Below, one piece after another: positions 9,766 to 18,276 of a stretch of DNA of 64,000 nt (positions are counted from its first letter, which is position 1; every line of letters begins with the position of its first letter). The notes beneath the pieces were generated by a model. The model searched no databases, was not told the origin of the DNA, and saw only the letters and a program-made list of their open reading frames with translations. The position numbers were made by a program, and so were the translations under genes. Where the stretch lies: NCBI RefSeq assembly GCF_001870675.1, contig NZ_MEHT01000011.1:1-64000 (forward strand), written 5' to 3'. This stretch comes from Roseinatronobacter thiooxidans. GTDB lineage: Bacteria; Pseudomonadota; Alphaproteobacteria; Rhodobacterales; Rhodobacteraceae.

Positions 9766-10707
9766 TTAGAATACAGGGCGGTCAAACTCTTCCATATTGT
9801 CCTGAGTGATTTTGGGTGTGTCAAAATAGTTCAGCTTTGGCACATCCTCGCCCGCCAGCACATCGAGGGCGGTTTGCAATGCCGCTTTGGCGTCATCAAC
9901 AGGCGATTGATAGACCGAACCCCAATATTCGCCGCGCCCCATCGCATCATAGCCCACTGCGAAATTTGTGGCCCCGATAAACACCATGCCTTCGGCACGG
10001 TTCGCAGCGATTGCGGCATTCAGTGCGCCCACACCCATATTGTCATCGCCGGAATACACCCCGTCAATCTGGTCAAACCGTGTCAGGAATGTTTCCATCG
10101 TGCGCTGCGCGCGCTCGCGGTTCCAGTCGCCGGGCTGAATGTCCAGCTGGGTCACACCGGGGCACATTTCGGCCAGCCGCTCGTCAAAGCCCTGCTGGCG
10201 TTCAATCGCGGTGGTATAGCCCGGCATGCCGGTGATCTGCACGATCTGGCCTTCACCCTCCAGGGCATCACACATCATCTCGGCCGAATAGATGCCCTGC
10301 TGGATATTGTTCGGGCCAGAGAAGGCGGCGATAAATTCCATGCCTGCCTCGGCAATGTTCGAATTGGTTACGATGACCGGAATTTCGGCGCGGTGGGCAT
10401 TGCGCACAGCGGGAACCACTGCCTGCCCATCGGTGGGCCAGATGATGATTGCATCAACATTTTGCTGGATCAGATCCTGCATCTGGCTGATCTGGCGTGC
10501 AACATCACCGCCCGCATCCAGCACGATCACCTCTACATCGGGGTTGGCATCGGCTGCGGCGATGAACGCGCGCTCATAGGTTGTCTGATAGCTGTCGATA
10601 CCGACATTGTTTTGGGTAATTCCAATACGAACAGTATCGGCTGACGCCGCGCTGGCCAGGGCAAGAGTGCCGCAGCTGGCAAGCAAAATGCGCATTTTAT
10701 TGGTCAT
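9766..10707 (-). CDS. Sugar-binding periplasmic protein of CUT2 ABC transporter (RbsB-like)
   Basis: 313-residue periplasmic binding protein of the Peripla_BP_4 / RbsB class. A Sec signal peptide (MRILLASCGTLALASAASA) precedes the mature start near DTVRIG. Typical segments are IGITQNNVGIDSYQTTYER and the inter-lobe region VDAIIIWPTDGQAVVPAV. ATG 10707 has GGGAGG eight bases upstream. First gene of the import operon, transcribed away from the wHTH-SBP regulator across a 189-bp promoter region. The ligand cannot be read from the sequence; the class binds pentoses, hexoses, polyols or autoinducer-2. Confidence 0.93.
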   Translation of the reverse strand: MTNKMRILLASCGTLALASAASADTVRIGITQNNVGIDSYQTTYERAFIAAADANPDVEVIVLDAGGDVARQISQMQDLIQQNVDAIIIWPTDGQAVVPAVRNAHRAEIPVIVTNSNIAEAGMEFIAAFSGPNNIQQGIYSAEMMCDALEGEGQIVQITGMPGYTTAIERQQGFDERLAEMCPGVTQLDIQPGDWNRERAQRTMETFLTRFDQIDGVYSGDDNMGVGALNAAIAANRAEGMVFIGATNFAVGYDAMGRGEYWGSVYQSPVDDAKAALQTALDVLAGEDVPKLNYFDTPKITQDNMEEFDRPVF

Positions 10708-10824
10708 GGTCTTCCTCCCATAGGTGAAATATCGCCGCGCGCCCCGATGAAATATCGCACCAACAAGGCAGGTTCGCGGTTGGTCTATGCTGTCCGCACG
10801 CCCCCCAACACAACACAGCAAACA

Positions 10825-10894
10825 TGTTCAAAATGACCTTATTTATAGTCAAAATGAACATTTACGCGCTATGATCACACCGTCAAACTGAACA
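10825..10894. promoter_or_regulatory. Three operator-like sites TGTTCA-N3-TGAC between importer and regulator
   Basis: Three exact matches to TGTTCA-N3-TGAC occur in 70 bp: 10825-10837 on the plus strand, and 10848-10860 and 10882-10894 on the minus strand. Sites one and two form an inverted pair around an A/T-rich spacer. Site three ends two bases before the GTG of the regulator frame. The block sits in the only promoter region shared by the ABC importer and the divergent catabolic locus, so binding by the wHTH-SBP regulator is a reasonable inference. Confidence 0.6.
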
Positions 10895-10896
10895 AA

Positions 10897-12723
10897 GTGA
10901 AAGTATTGCAGATGAGCATACACCGCAACGCGACCAATCGCAGTACACAAAACAGAAAGTCCGCAGACGTGAGAATGGGAAATATTCAAAAAGAAAATTT
11001 CTCGAAAGCTTCCGGTACAGGCCGGGGGCAGGCGAGGGCAGGGCAGGCCGCATTGCCTGCCGCGCTGGCCTTTGTGGACACATTGAGCGCCGAGATCGAT
11101 ACCGCGCTGGAGATTGCAGAGCCGAACCCTCATCTGAATATGGTCGCCGCACTGCTACAGGCGCATCTTAGCGGCAAGATCATAACTGCGACAATGCTGA
11201 TTTCAGCTTCGGGCGTGCCCTATGCAACTGCAAGACGCAAATTGCAGCAGTTGCAGGACTGCGGCTTTATCGAACAGCGCGCGCGCACACGTTCGGGGCG
11301 GTCGTTCTCGCTGCACCCCACCGAGCGGCTGATGAATAACTGGCTTCAGCTGTCAGACCGTATTTTGCGGCTTTGCGCCGAAACGGGCGGGACAGGGGCG
11401 AAAGATGCGCGCGATTACTATTTCGGCGCATCCTATGTGCCTGCCAGCCAAGCCATCGCGCCGCCGCAGGTTTTGCCCGAACCCCTGCAACTGGGCGGCG
11501 GTTTGCGTATTCTGGTGCATGGTGATCCGACCTTTATGGTGATGGAGAACCTCAAGCGGCAGTTTGAACAGATCATCGGTACCAATATCAGCCAGCGCGC
11601 CTTTTCCATTGACCGGCTGCGCGCGGAAGCCTTGCGCAATGCCGAACGCCGGGTCAGCAAATATGACATCATCGCGGTCGATCTGCCCTGGATCGGTGAG
11701 TTTGCCCAAAAAGGGGTTCTCATGCCGCTGGATGAATGTCTGGACACTGACCGACTGGATACGCCGGATTTTCACACCGCAGGCTGGATGGCCGCGCATT
11801 GGGGTGGTCGCCCCTACGGGGTGCCCAGCCAGACCACGCCGGAATTGTTATTCTATCGCAAAGACCTGTTTGCCGAAGCGGGGTTGGAGCCGCCAGACAC
11901 CACCGACAAGCTGATTGCGGCGGCGCGCCATTTCCACGCCCCCCAACAGGGCCGCTACGGGATTGCATGGAATGCCGCACGCGGCACGGCGCTGGGCCAT
12001 CAGTTTCTGATGACATGCGCGGATTTCGGGCAACCCATCGTCAATCTGGACGCCATCGCAGGCGGGTTTGCCGCTGACACGGCGCACCGCCGCGATATTG
12101 CACCCACGATTGACACGCCTCTCGCGCTGGATGCCTGCGAATTCCTGCTCTCGCTGCTGGAATTCTCGCCCCCCGATATTCTGTCCATGTCATGGTATGA
12201 GCGCGTGCGCCCCTATGCGGCAGGCAAGATCGCCATGGCTTATGGCTATACGCTGCTGGCCCCGTATTTCGAACGCGACCCCTCGTCGCCCGCCAATGGC
12301 AATACCGGCTATCTGCCCCATCCCGCCGGGCCAGAGGGGCAGCCCGTGGCAACAGTTGGCGGCTATGTCATGGGCATTCCGGCAAATATTGCGCCAGAGC
12401 GCCGCGCGGCGGCAGCCGAGGCGCTGATCGCCTTCACCTCGCCCGAGGCGCAGAAGCTGTATATCCTGAATGGCAGCCGCACCGCCCCGCGCTACTCCGT
12501 AGGGGCAGACCCCGAGGTGCGCCGCATCTCGCCCATATTCGAGGCGGTGGACGCCATGTCCCTGCGCGACGAGCTGCAATACTGGCCGCGCCCGCCCATC
12601 CCCCAGATTGCCGAGATCATCGAGATTTGCGGGCAGGAACTTCACGACATGCTGCGCGGCGTACTGACCCCGCGCAACGCATTAAGGCGCGCCCAAGCAC
12701 GGGCAGAAGACGCCTTGAAATAA
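10897..12723 (+). CDS. Regulator: winged-helix DNA-binding domain fused to a family 1 solute-binding protein fold
   Basis: 608-residue protein without a signal peptide. Residues about 75-150 form a winged helix-turn-helix (VAALLQAHLSGKIITATMLI, then SGVPYATARRKLQQLQDCG and a basic wing QRARTRSGRS). Residues about 200-590 look like a MalE-type extracellular solute-binding protein (GGLRILVHGDPTF, YGVPSQTTPELLFYRKDLF, AGKIAMAYGY, VATVGGYVMGIP). The natural reading is a cytosolic one-component regulator that senses a solute with a borrowed binding-protein fold; E. coli SgrR has the same order of parts with a different binding-protein family. The start is unclear: GTG 10897, ATG 10912 and ATG 10975 are in frame and none has a good ribosome-binding site. 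It heads the plus-strand catabolic genes. Confidence 0.85.
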   Translation: MKVLQMSIHRNATNRSTQNRKSADVRMGNIQKENFSKASGTGRGQARAGQAALPAALAFVDTLSAEIDTALEIAEPNPHLNMVAALLQAHLSGKIITATMLISASGVPYATARRKLQQLQDCGFIEQRARTRSGRSFSLHPTERLMNNWLQLSDRILRLCAETGGTGAKDARDYYFGASYVPASQAIAPPQVLPEPLQLGGGLRILVHGDPTFMVMENLKRQFEQIIGTNISQRAFSIDRLRAEALRNAERRVSKYDIIAVDLPWIGEFAQKGVLMPLDECLDTDRLDTPDFHTAGWMAAHWGGRPYGVPSQTTPELLFYRKDLFAEAGLEPPDTTDKLIAAARHFHAPQQGRYGIAWNAARGTALGHQFLMTCADFGQPIVNLDAIAGGFAADTAHRRDIAPTIDTPLALDACEFLLSLLEFSPPDILSMSWYERVRPYAAGKIAMAYGYTLLAPYFERDPSSPANGNTGYLPHPAGPEGQPVATVGGYVMGIPANIAPERRAAAAEALIAFTSPEAQKLYILNGSRTAPRYSVGADPEVRRISPIFEAVDAMSLRDELQYWPRPPIPQIAEIIEICGQELHDMLRGVLTPRNALRRAQARAEDALK

Positions 12724-12746
12724 CCAAAAGCGCTGAGGAGGACGCC

Positions 12747-13553
12747 ATGGACACCACCCGCCTGAAAGGCAAAAACATTCTGATCACCGGGGCCGCGCGC
12801 GGCATGGGTGCCTGTAATGCCGAACATTTTGCAGAACTGGGCGCGAATGTCTGCCTTGGCGATCTGGACCTTGATGCCGCGACAGAGATGGCCGAGAAGA
12901 TCAACGCCAAAGGCAATGGCCGCGCCATTGCCGTGAAAATGGACGTGACCAAGCGCGAAGACAACGCAAACGCAGTCGCCGCCACAGTCGAGGCATTCGG
13001 TATGATCAATGTGGGCCTGTTCAATGCGGGCCTGAACAAGCCCCGTTTCTTCATGGATATTGATGAAGACAACTGGGACATGATCATGAATGTCAACACC
13101 AAGGCCATGTGGCTGGGCATGCAGGAAACCGCCCGCCAGATGATCAAGCAGGGCAAACAGGATTACCCCTATAAGCTGATCAATGTAGGCTCTATCGCGT
13201 CGCGCAAGCCGCTGGTGGATGTCACGGTCTATTGTACCTCGAAATACGGCTGCCTTGCGCTGACGCATTGCGGCGCCATCGGGCTGTCGGAGCATGGCAT
13301 TACCGTCAACGGCTATGCGCCCGGTGTGGTGGTGACACCGCTATGGGAACAGCTGGACAAGGACTTGGTCGAGATCGGCTTCAAGGACCGCGAGGGCCAG
13401 GCCTATGATGATATTGTCCGCGATGCGTTGCAGATCAAGCGCGTCTCTTACCCTGACGATGTGAAAGGCACAGCCGCCTTTCTGTGCAGTTCCGACAGCG
13501 ACTATATGACGGGTCAGATGATCCATATCGATGGCGGCTGGTGCATCCAGTAA
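12747..13553 (+). CDS. SDR family oxidoreductase
   Basis: 268-residue classical SDR with TGAARGMGA, the NAG motif (FNAGLNKP), the catalytic Ser in VGSIASRKP and YCTSK. The C-terminus has the family-typical YMTGQMIHIDGG. ATG 12747 is preceded by GAGGAGG; the frame open from 12627 overlaps the regulator and is rejected. It starts 23 bp after the regulator and is followed by the M24 enzyme. In context it probably oxidises or reduces the imported polyol, sugar or an acetoin-like intermediate; 2,3-butanediol/sorbitol-type dehydrogenases are the nearest family memory. Confidence 0.9.
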   Translation: MDTTRLKGKNILITGAARGMGACNAEHFAELGANVCLGDLDLDAATEMAEKINAKGNGRAIAVKMDVTKREDNANAVAATVEAFGMINVGLFNAGLNKPRFFMDIDEDNWDMIMNVNTKAMWLGMQETARQMIKQGKQDYPYKLINVGSIASRKPLVDVTVYCTSKYGCLALTHCGAIGLSEHGITVNGYAPGVVVTPLWEQLDKDLVEIGFKDREGQAYDDIVRDALQIKRVSYPDDVKGTAAFLCSSDSDYMTGQMIHIDGGWCIQ

Positions 13554-13620
13554 CGCGCTGACCTTCCTTCCAGTTCACCTTTAGAAAAATCGGTGCATGC
13601 GCACCCGATGGAGTATTCCC

Positions 13621-14919
13621 ATGTCACGAGCCTTGATGCCCAATCTGCTGACCCCGCAAGACCTTGAACCCAACTGGCGCTGGGAAGGGCGGCTGCCCGC
13701 CTGGGGCCACACCTCGGTTGATTTTGAACGCCGGATTGACCATGACCGCCTGCGCCGCTACCGGCTGGCGCGCACGCGGCAGGCGTTGCAGGCGTCGAAT
13801 GCGGGTACGCTGTTGTTGTTCGATGTGAACAATATCCGCTATGTGTCCGCCACCAAAATCGGGGAATGGGAACGCGACAAGATGTGTCGCTTCTGCCTGC
13901 TGACGGGCGATGATGCGCCTTATGTCTGGGATTTCGGGTCTGCCGCGATGCACCACAAGAAATTCAGCGATTGGCTGGTGCCCGACCATTGCCGCGCCGG
14001 TGTGGTGGGCATGCGCGGCACCATCCCGCCCGAATTCGGGCTGATGCGCCAATATGCCAAGGAAATTGCGGGCCTGATCCGTGATGCGGGCATGGGCGAC
14101 ATGCCGGTGGGTCTGGACTATGCCGAAACCGCCATGTTCCATGCGCTGCAAGAAGAAGGGCTGAATGTGGTCGATGGCCAGCAAATCATGCTGGCCGCGC
14201 GCGAGATCAAGAACTGGGATGAAATCCAGCTGCTGACGCAGGCCGCCGCCATGGTCGATGGTGTCTACCATATGATCTATGAAGAGTTGAAACCGGGCAT
14301 CCGCGAGAATGACATCGTGGCACTGTCGAACAAGATGCTTTACGAGATGGGCTCGGATGATGTGGAAGCGATCAACGCCATCTCGGGCGAGCGGTGCAAC
14401 CCGCATCCGCATAACTTCACCGACCGTTATTTCCGGCCCGGTGATCAGGCGTTCTTTGACATTTTGCAAAGCTATCAGGGGTACCGGACCTGCTATTACC
14501 GGACCTTCAACATTGGCCGCGCGACCCCTGCGCAGAATGATGCCTATGTGAAAGCGCGCGAATGGATTGATGCCTCGATTGCCATGATCAAACCGGGGGT
14601 CAGCACTGACAAGGTGGCCGAAGTCTGGCCACGCGCCGAAGAATTCGGCTTTCCGGATGAACAATCGGCCTTTGGCTTGCAATTCGGCCACGGGCTGGGG
14701 CTGGCGCTGCATGAGCGCCCCATCATCAGCCGCGCGATCAGTCTGGACCACCCGATGGAGATCAAGACCGGCATGGTCTTTGCGCTGGAAACCTACTGCC
14801 CTGCGGCAGACGGCTATTCGGCAGCCCGGATCGAGGAAGAGGTCGTCGTGACCGAGACCGGCTGCGAGGTGATCAGCCTGTTCCCCGCCGAAGAACTGCC
14901 GATTGCCAACCGCTATTGA
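13621..14919 (+). CDS. M24 (pita-bread fold) family hydrolase, Xaa-Pro peptidase/creatinase-like
   Basis: 432-residue protein of the M24 superfamily: an N-terminal creatinase-like domain (LLLFDVNNIRYVSA) and a C-terminal pita-bread domain. Of the five metal ligands usual in aminopeptidases, the first Asp (AFFDILQ), His (FGHGLGLALHE), and both Glu (ALETYCP and RIEEEVVV) are visible. The second Asp, expected eleven residues after the first, is Cys (GYRTCYYRTF). This suggests altered or absent metal use, as in creatinase-type hydrolases. ATG 13621 follows GATGGAG; an in-frame ATG at 13597 is possible. It sits inside the catabolic operon, so a small-molecule hydrolase is more likely than a housekeeping peptidase. 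Confidence 0.85.
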   Translation: MSRALMPNLLTPQDLEPNWRWEGRLPAWGHTSVDFERRIDHDRLRRYRLARTRQALQASNAGTLLLFDVNNIRYVSATKIGEWERDKMCRFCLLTGDDAPYVWDFGSAAMHHKKFSDWLVPDHCRAGVVGMRGTIPPEFGLMRQYAKEIAGLIRDAGMGDMPVGLDYAETAMFHALQEEGLNVVDGQQIMLAAREIKNWDEIQLLTQAAAMVDGVYHMIYEELKPGIRENDIVALSNKMLYEMGSDDVEAINAISGERCNPHPHNFTDRYFRPGDQAFFDILQSYQGYRTCYYRTFNIGRATPAQNDAYVKAREWIDASIAMIKPGVSTDKVAEVWPRAEEFGFPDEQSAFGLQFGHGLGLALHERPIISRAISLDHPMEIKTGMVFALETYCPAADGYSAARIEEEVVVTETGCEVISLFPAEELPIANRY

Positions 14920-14920
14920 A

Positions 14921-14971
14921 CGCCCCTGCCGGGGCGTGCCTCCGGCGGGAGTATTTTTCGGCAAGAAAATG
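14921..14971 (+). repeat. Interspersed repeat, copy 1 (GC hairpin + GAGTATTT...CAAGAAAATG)
   Basis: A hairpin CGCCCC-N4-GGGGCG (14921-14936) is followed by GAGTATTTTTCGG and CAAGAAAATG (14949-14971). The same tail occurs at 37700-37721 and 39758-39779. Here it fills the gap between the M24 gene and the E1 alpha gene; the hairpin plus T-run could act as a weak terminator. Confidence 0.55.
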
Positions 14972-15002
14972 TTGGGGCAGATGGCCCGGAGAGGATGAGA
15001 TC

Positions 15003-15980
15003 ATGGCCAAGGCCAAGTCGAATACCGAAGACTACCTGCGGATGTATCGCCAGATGGTGCGCATCCGCACGTTCGAGGATAACGCCAACCAGTTGTATCT
15101 GTCGGCCAAGATGCCGGGCCTGACACATATGTATTCGGGCGAGGAAGCGGTGGCGGTGGGCATCTGCGAGGCACTGACCGATGATGACCGCATCACCTCG
15201 ACCCATCGGGGGCATGGGCATTGCGTGGCCAAGGGGGCGGAGTTCAAACAGATGTTCTGCGAGTTGCTGGGCAAGGCCGAGGGGTATTGCAGGGGCAAGG
15301 GCGGGTCCATGCATATTGCCGATCAAAGCCATGGCAATCTGGGGGCGAATGCGATTGTCGGCGGGTCCATGGGGATTGCGACGGGGTCTGCGTTGCGCGC
15401 GAAGCTGCAAGGTGCGGATGATGTGACAGTCTGTTTTTTCGGCGACGGGGCGACCGCGCAGGGGCTGATGTATGAGGTGATGAACATGGCCGCGCTCTGG
15501 CACCTGCCGGTCATCTATGCCTGCGAGAATAACGGCTATTCGGAATATACCAAGACCGAAGAAATCGCGGCGGGGTCCATTACCGCGCGCGCCGAGGCCT
15601 TCGGGATCGAGGCGCATCAGGTGGACGGGCAGGATGTGCTGGCGGTCAATGACCTGACGCGCAAACTGGTGGCGCGGGCGCGCAAGGGCGAAGGGCCGTT
15701 CTTTATGGAGTTGATGACCTATCGCTACCATGGCCACCATGTCGGCGACATCAACCGCGAATATTACCGCTCCAAGGATGAAGAGAAGGACTGGCGCGAC
15801 AACCGCGACCCGATCATCCGGTTCCGCGCGCATCTGGTCAGCGAAGGGATCGCCACGGAAGAAGATCTGGACGCGATGAATGCCGAGGTGGAACGCGACG
15901 CGGCCGAGGCTGTCGCCTATGCACTCGACGCGGCCTACCCGGATGCGTCGGAAGTCGACATGCATGTTTTTGCGGCCTGA
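15003..15980 (+). CDS. Thiamine-diphosphate 2-oxoacid (acetoin/pyruvate-type) dehydrogenase E1, alpha subunit
   Basis: 325 residues. The ThDP-binding signature begins GDGATAQGLMYEVMN and ends CENNGYSEYT, and the phosphorylation-loop region TYRYHGHHVGD is present. Length and sequence are closest in memory to acetoin dehydrogenase AcoA and the small alpha subunit of pyruvate dehydrogenase. Decarboxylates a 2-oxoacid or cleaves acetoin and transfers the acyl group to lipoyl-lysine with the beta subunit. ATG 15003 has GAGAGGATGAGA upstream. The beta subunit follows after 12 bp. Which substrate is used cannot be decided from sequence. Confidence 0.92.
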   Translation: MAKAKSNTEDYLRMYRQMVRIRTFEDNANQLYLSAKMPGLTHMYSGEEAVAVGICEALTDDDRITSTHRGHGHCVAKGAEFKQMFCELLGKAEGYCRGKGGSMHIADQSHGNLGANAIVGGSMGIATGSALRAKLQGADDVTVCFFGDGATAQGLMYEVMNMAALWHLPVIYACENNGYSEYTKTEEIAAGSITARAEAFGIEAHQVDGQDVLAVNDLTRKLVARARKGEGPFFMELMTYRYHGHHVGDINREYYRSKDEEKDWRDNRDPIIRFRAHLVSEGIATEEDLDAMNAEVERDAAEAVAYALDAAYPDASEVDMHVFAA

Positions 15981-15992
15981 GGAGGATATAGT

Positions 15993-16988
15993 ATGCGCGA
16001 GATCACCCTATCGCAGGCCGTGAACGAGGCCATTGCCGAAGAAATGCGCCGCGACCCGACAGTCTTCCTGATGGGCGAGGATGTGGCCGAGGCAGGCACG
16101 CCGTTCAAGGTGCTGTCCGGTCTGGTCGAAGAGTTTGGCACCGAGCGCGTGATCGACACGCCGATTTCCGAGCCGGGCTTTGTCGGGCTGGCGGTGGGCG
16201 CCGCGATGACGGGCGCGCGGCCCATTGTGGACCTGATGTTTGGCGATTTCATCTATCTGGTCATGGACCAGCTGTGCAATCAGGCGGCCAAGCAGCATTA
16301 CATGTCGGGGGGCAAGCTGACAGTGCCGATGGTGTTGCGCACCAATATGGGGGCCACGCGCCGCTCTGCCGCGCAGCACAGCCAAAGCCTGCAGGCGCTG
16401 GTGGCGCATATTCCGGGGCTGAAAGTGGCGATGCCGTCTTCGGCCTATGAGGCCAAGGGGCTGATGAAAACCGCCATCCGCGACAATAACCCGGTGGTGA
16501 TTTTTGAAGACAAGCTGATGTATCAGGATAAGGCACCGGTGCCGGAGGAAGAATATCTGATCCCCTTCGGCGTGGCGAATATAAAGCGCGAGGGGTCTGA
16601 CATTACCCTGATTGGCACCTCGTCCATGGTGCAGGTGGCGGAAAAAGCCGCCGAGATACTGGCGCTAGAGGGGATCAGCGCCGAGGTGATCGACCCGCGA
16701 ACGATTGTGCCGCTGGATGAGGCGACACTTCTGGCCAGCGTGAAGAAGACCAGCCGCGCGATTGTCATTGATGAGGGTCACCAAAGCTACGGCGTGACGG
16801 CGGAAATCGCCAGCCGGTTGAATGAAAAAGCGTTTTACCATCTGGATGCGCCGGTCTTGCGCATGGGCGCGATGGATGTGCCGGTGCCTTTCTCGCCTGC
16901 GCTGGAAGACCTGACCGTTCCCACCCCTGAACAAGTGGCGGCGAACGCACGCAGGCTTTGCGCGGGGGAGTTGATCCATGCCGCATGA
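15993..16988 (+). CDS. Thiamine-diphosphate 2-oxoacid dehydrogenase E1, beta subunit
   Basis: 331-residue transketolase-like beta subunit (Transket_pyr and transketolase C domains). Visible markers are FLMGEDVAEAGTPFKV, DTPISEPGFVGLAVGAA, the GATRRSAAQHSQSL stretch and IDPRTIVPLDEATLLASV near the C-terminal domain. A strong GAGGAGG ribosome-binding site precedes the ATG. Its last codons overlap the start of the lipoyl-protein gene by 11 bp, which indicates translational coupling. Confidence 0.93.
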   Translation: MREITLSQAVNEAIAEEMRRDPTVFLMGEDVAEAGTPFKVLSGLVEEFGTERVIDTPISEPGFVGLAVGAAMTGARPIVDLMFGDFIYLVMDQLCNQAAKQHYMSGGKLTVPMVLRTNMGATRRSAAQHSQSLQALVAHIPGLKVAMPSSAYEAKGLMKTAIRDNNPVVIFEDKLMYQDKAPVPEEEYLIPFGVANIKREGSDITLIGTSSMVQVAEKAAEILALEGISAEVIDPRTIVPLDEATLLASVKKTSRAIVIDEGHQSYGVTAEIASRLNEKAFYHLDAPVLRMGAMDVPVPFSPALEDLTVPTPEQVAANARRLCAGELIHAA

Positions 16989-18261
16989 GGTGACAATGCC
17001 GCAGCTTGGCATGGCACAGGATGCCGGACGCCTGACGCAATGGCTCAAAGCGCCGGGCGATGAGGTGGCCAAGGGCGATGCGCTGTTCGAGGTGGAAACC
17101 GACAAGGCCACGATGGAGGTGGAAGCGCAGGCATCGGGTTTCCTGACCCATGTGACGGCAACTGAGGGCGAGGATGTGCCGGTCGGGCAGGCCATCGCGC
17201 GCATATCCGACAGTGCGGAAGATGACACGCCTGCCGCAGCCCCCCAACCACAAGCAGATGCCCCGAACACGCTGCCCGAGGGCCGCGAGATCACCATGCC
17301 ACAACTTGGCATGGCGCAGGATAGCGGTGTGCTGGTCGGCTGGCTGGTGGAACTGGGCGCGCAAGTCGGCGCGGAGGATCTGCTGTTCGAGGTGGAGACC
17401 GACAAGGCCACGATGGAAGTTCCCGCAGGCATGGCCGGCTATCTGGCGGCAACTCTGGCGCAGGCCGGGGACGCGGTGCCAGTGGGGCAGGCCGTGGCCG
17501 TCATCTCGGCCAGCAAGCCCGCGGCACCTGTCGCGCGCGCGATGGCGGCAGCCGCGCCCGCGCCGAAACGCGAAGCGGAACCCGCGAAAGCCCCTGATCC
17601 TGCACCCGCCTCAAAACCGGCACAGGCCGCGCCAACCGTGGCCCAGCAATCGGATGGCCGCATTCTCGCCTCGCCCAAACTGCGCCGCGTGGCGCTGGAG
17701 CAGGGGCTGGATCTGGCGCGTCTGGTGCGCGCGGGCCATCCGCAGCCCTACCATATGCGCGATTTGGAGATGTTGCGCAGCCTGAAGGACGCACCCGCCA
17801 CCGCCGCGCCGGTGGCGGCGCAAGCCATGCGCCTGCACGCCGACTGTGCCGAAGACGGGTTTGCGCATTTCGCGGCATGGGCTGCCGAAGCGCAAGGCCT
17901 GACGGATGCAGACGCGCTGCTTGCAGGGCTGGCCGGGGCCAGCATGGGCGGGGCGGCCACAGTTGCGATTGAGCGATTTGGCACAGCGCGTGTCTTCGCC
18001 GTGCCTAAGGGCCGCTGCCTGTCTTCTATTGCCGAGAGTGAGGCCGCACCCGATCTGCGCGTGCGCGATTTGCGTGCAACGCCCTTGCGTGCGGTCAGCA
18101 TGGGGGCCGAAGATCTGCCGGTTCTGACGCTGATGCAGGCAGGCACGGGCCTTACACTCGTGCTGGAATGCAGCCCTGACCAGATCGCCCCTGAAGCCGC
18201 AATCGCCCTTCTTTCCGAATTCGCAGGGCGCATGCACGACCCGCTGCGCCACCTGCTCTGA
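16978..18261 (+). CDS. Two-lipoyl-domain E2-like protein with a degenerate C-terminal domain (E3BP-like)
   Basis: 427 residues. Two lipoyl domains carry VETDKATMEV around Lys43 and Lys143, exactly 100 residues apart, with near-identical DNA. A linker rich in Ala and Pro leads to a peripheral-subunit-binding domain (ILASPKLRRVALEQGLDLAR, about 228-265). The last 150 residues look like a shrunken acyltransferase fold (VRDLRATPLRAV, ALLSEFAGRMHDPLRHLL) but contain no DHRxxxG catalytic motif. It therefore should carry acyl groups and bind partner subunits but not transfer acyl to CoA, like protein X/E3BP of eukaryotic PDH. The transferase is encoded separately at 19712. Confidence 0.88.
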   Translation: MPHEVTMPQLGMAQDAGRLTQWLKAPGDEVAKGDALFEVETDKATMEVEAQASGFLTHVTATEGEDVPVGQAIARISDSAEDDTPAAAPQPQADAPNTLPEGREITMPQLGMAQDSGVLVGWLVELGAQVGAEDLLFEVETDKATMEVPAGMAGYLAATLAQAGDAVPVGQAVAVISASKPAAPVARAMAAAAPAPKREAEPAKAPDPAPASKPAQAAPTVAQQSDGRILASPKLRRVALEQGLDLARLVRAGHPQPYHMRDLEMLRSLKDAPATAAPVAAQAMRLHADCAEDGFAHFAAWAAEAQGLTDADALLAGLAGASMGGAATVAIERFGTARVFAVPKGRCLSSIAESEAAPDLRVRDLRATPLRAVSMGAEDLPVLTLMQAGTGLTLVLECSPDQIAPEAAIALLSEFAGRMHDPLRHLL

Positions 18262-18276
18262 CTCTTCGAGGTATCC

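Noticed and set aside
13621-14919. DMSP lyase DddP assignment for the M24 gene
   Set aside because: DddP is M24-related and occurs in roseobacters, but the metal-motif region and N-terminus do not match the DddP sequence I recall, and the second metal Asp is Cys.
13624-14964. 446-codon open frame antisense to the M24 gene
   Set aside because: It mirrors a well-supported gene; composition is typical for antisense frames in this GC-rich DNA.
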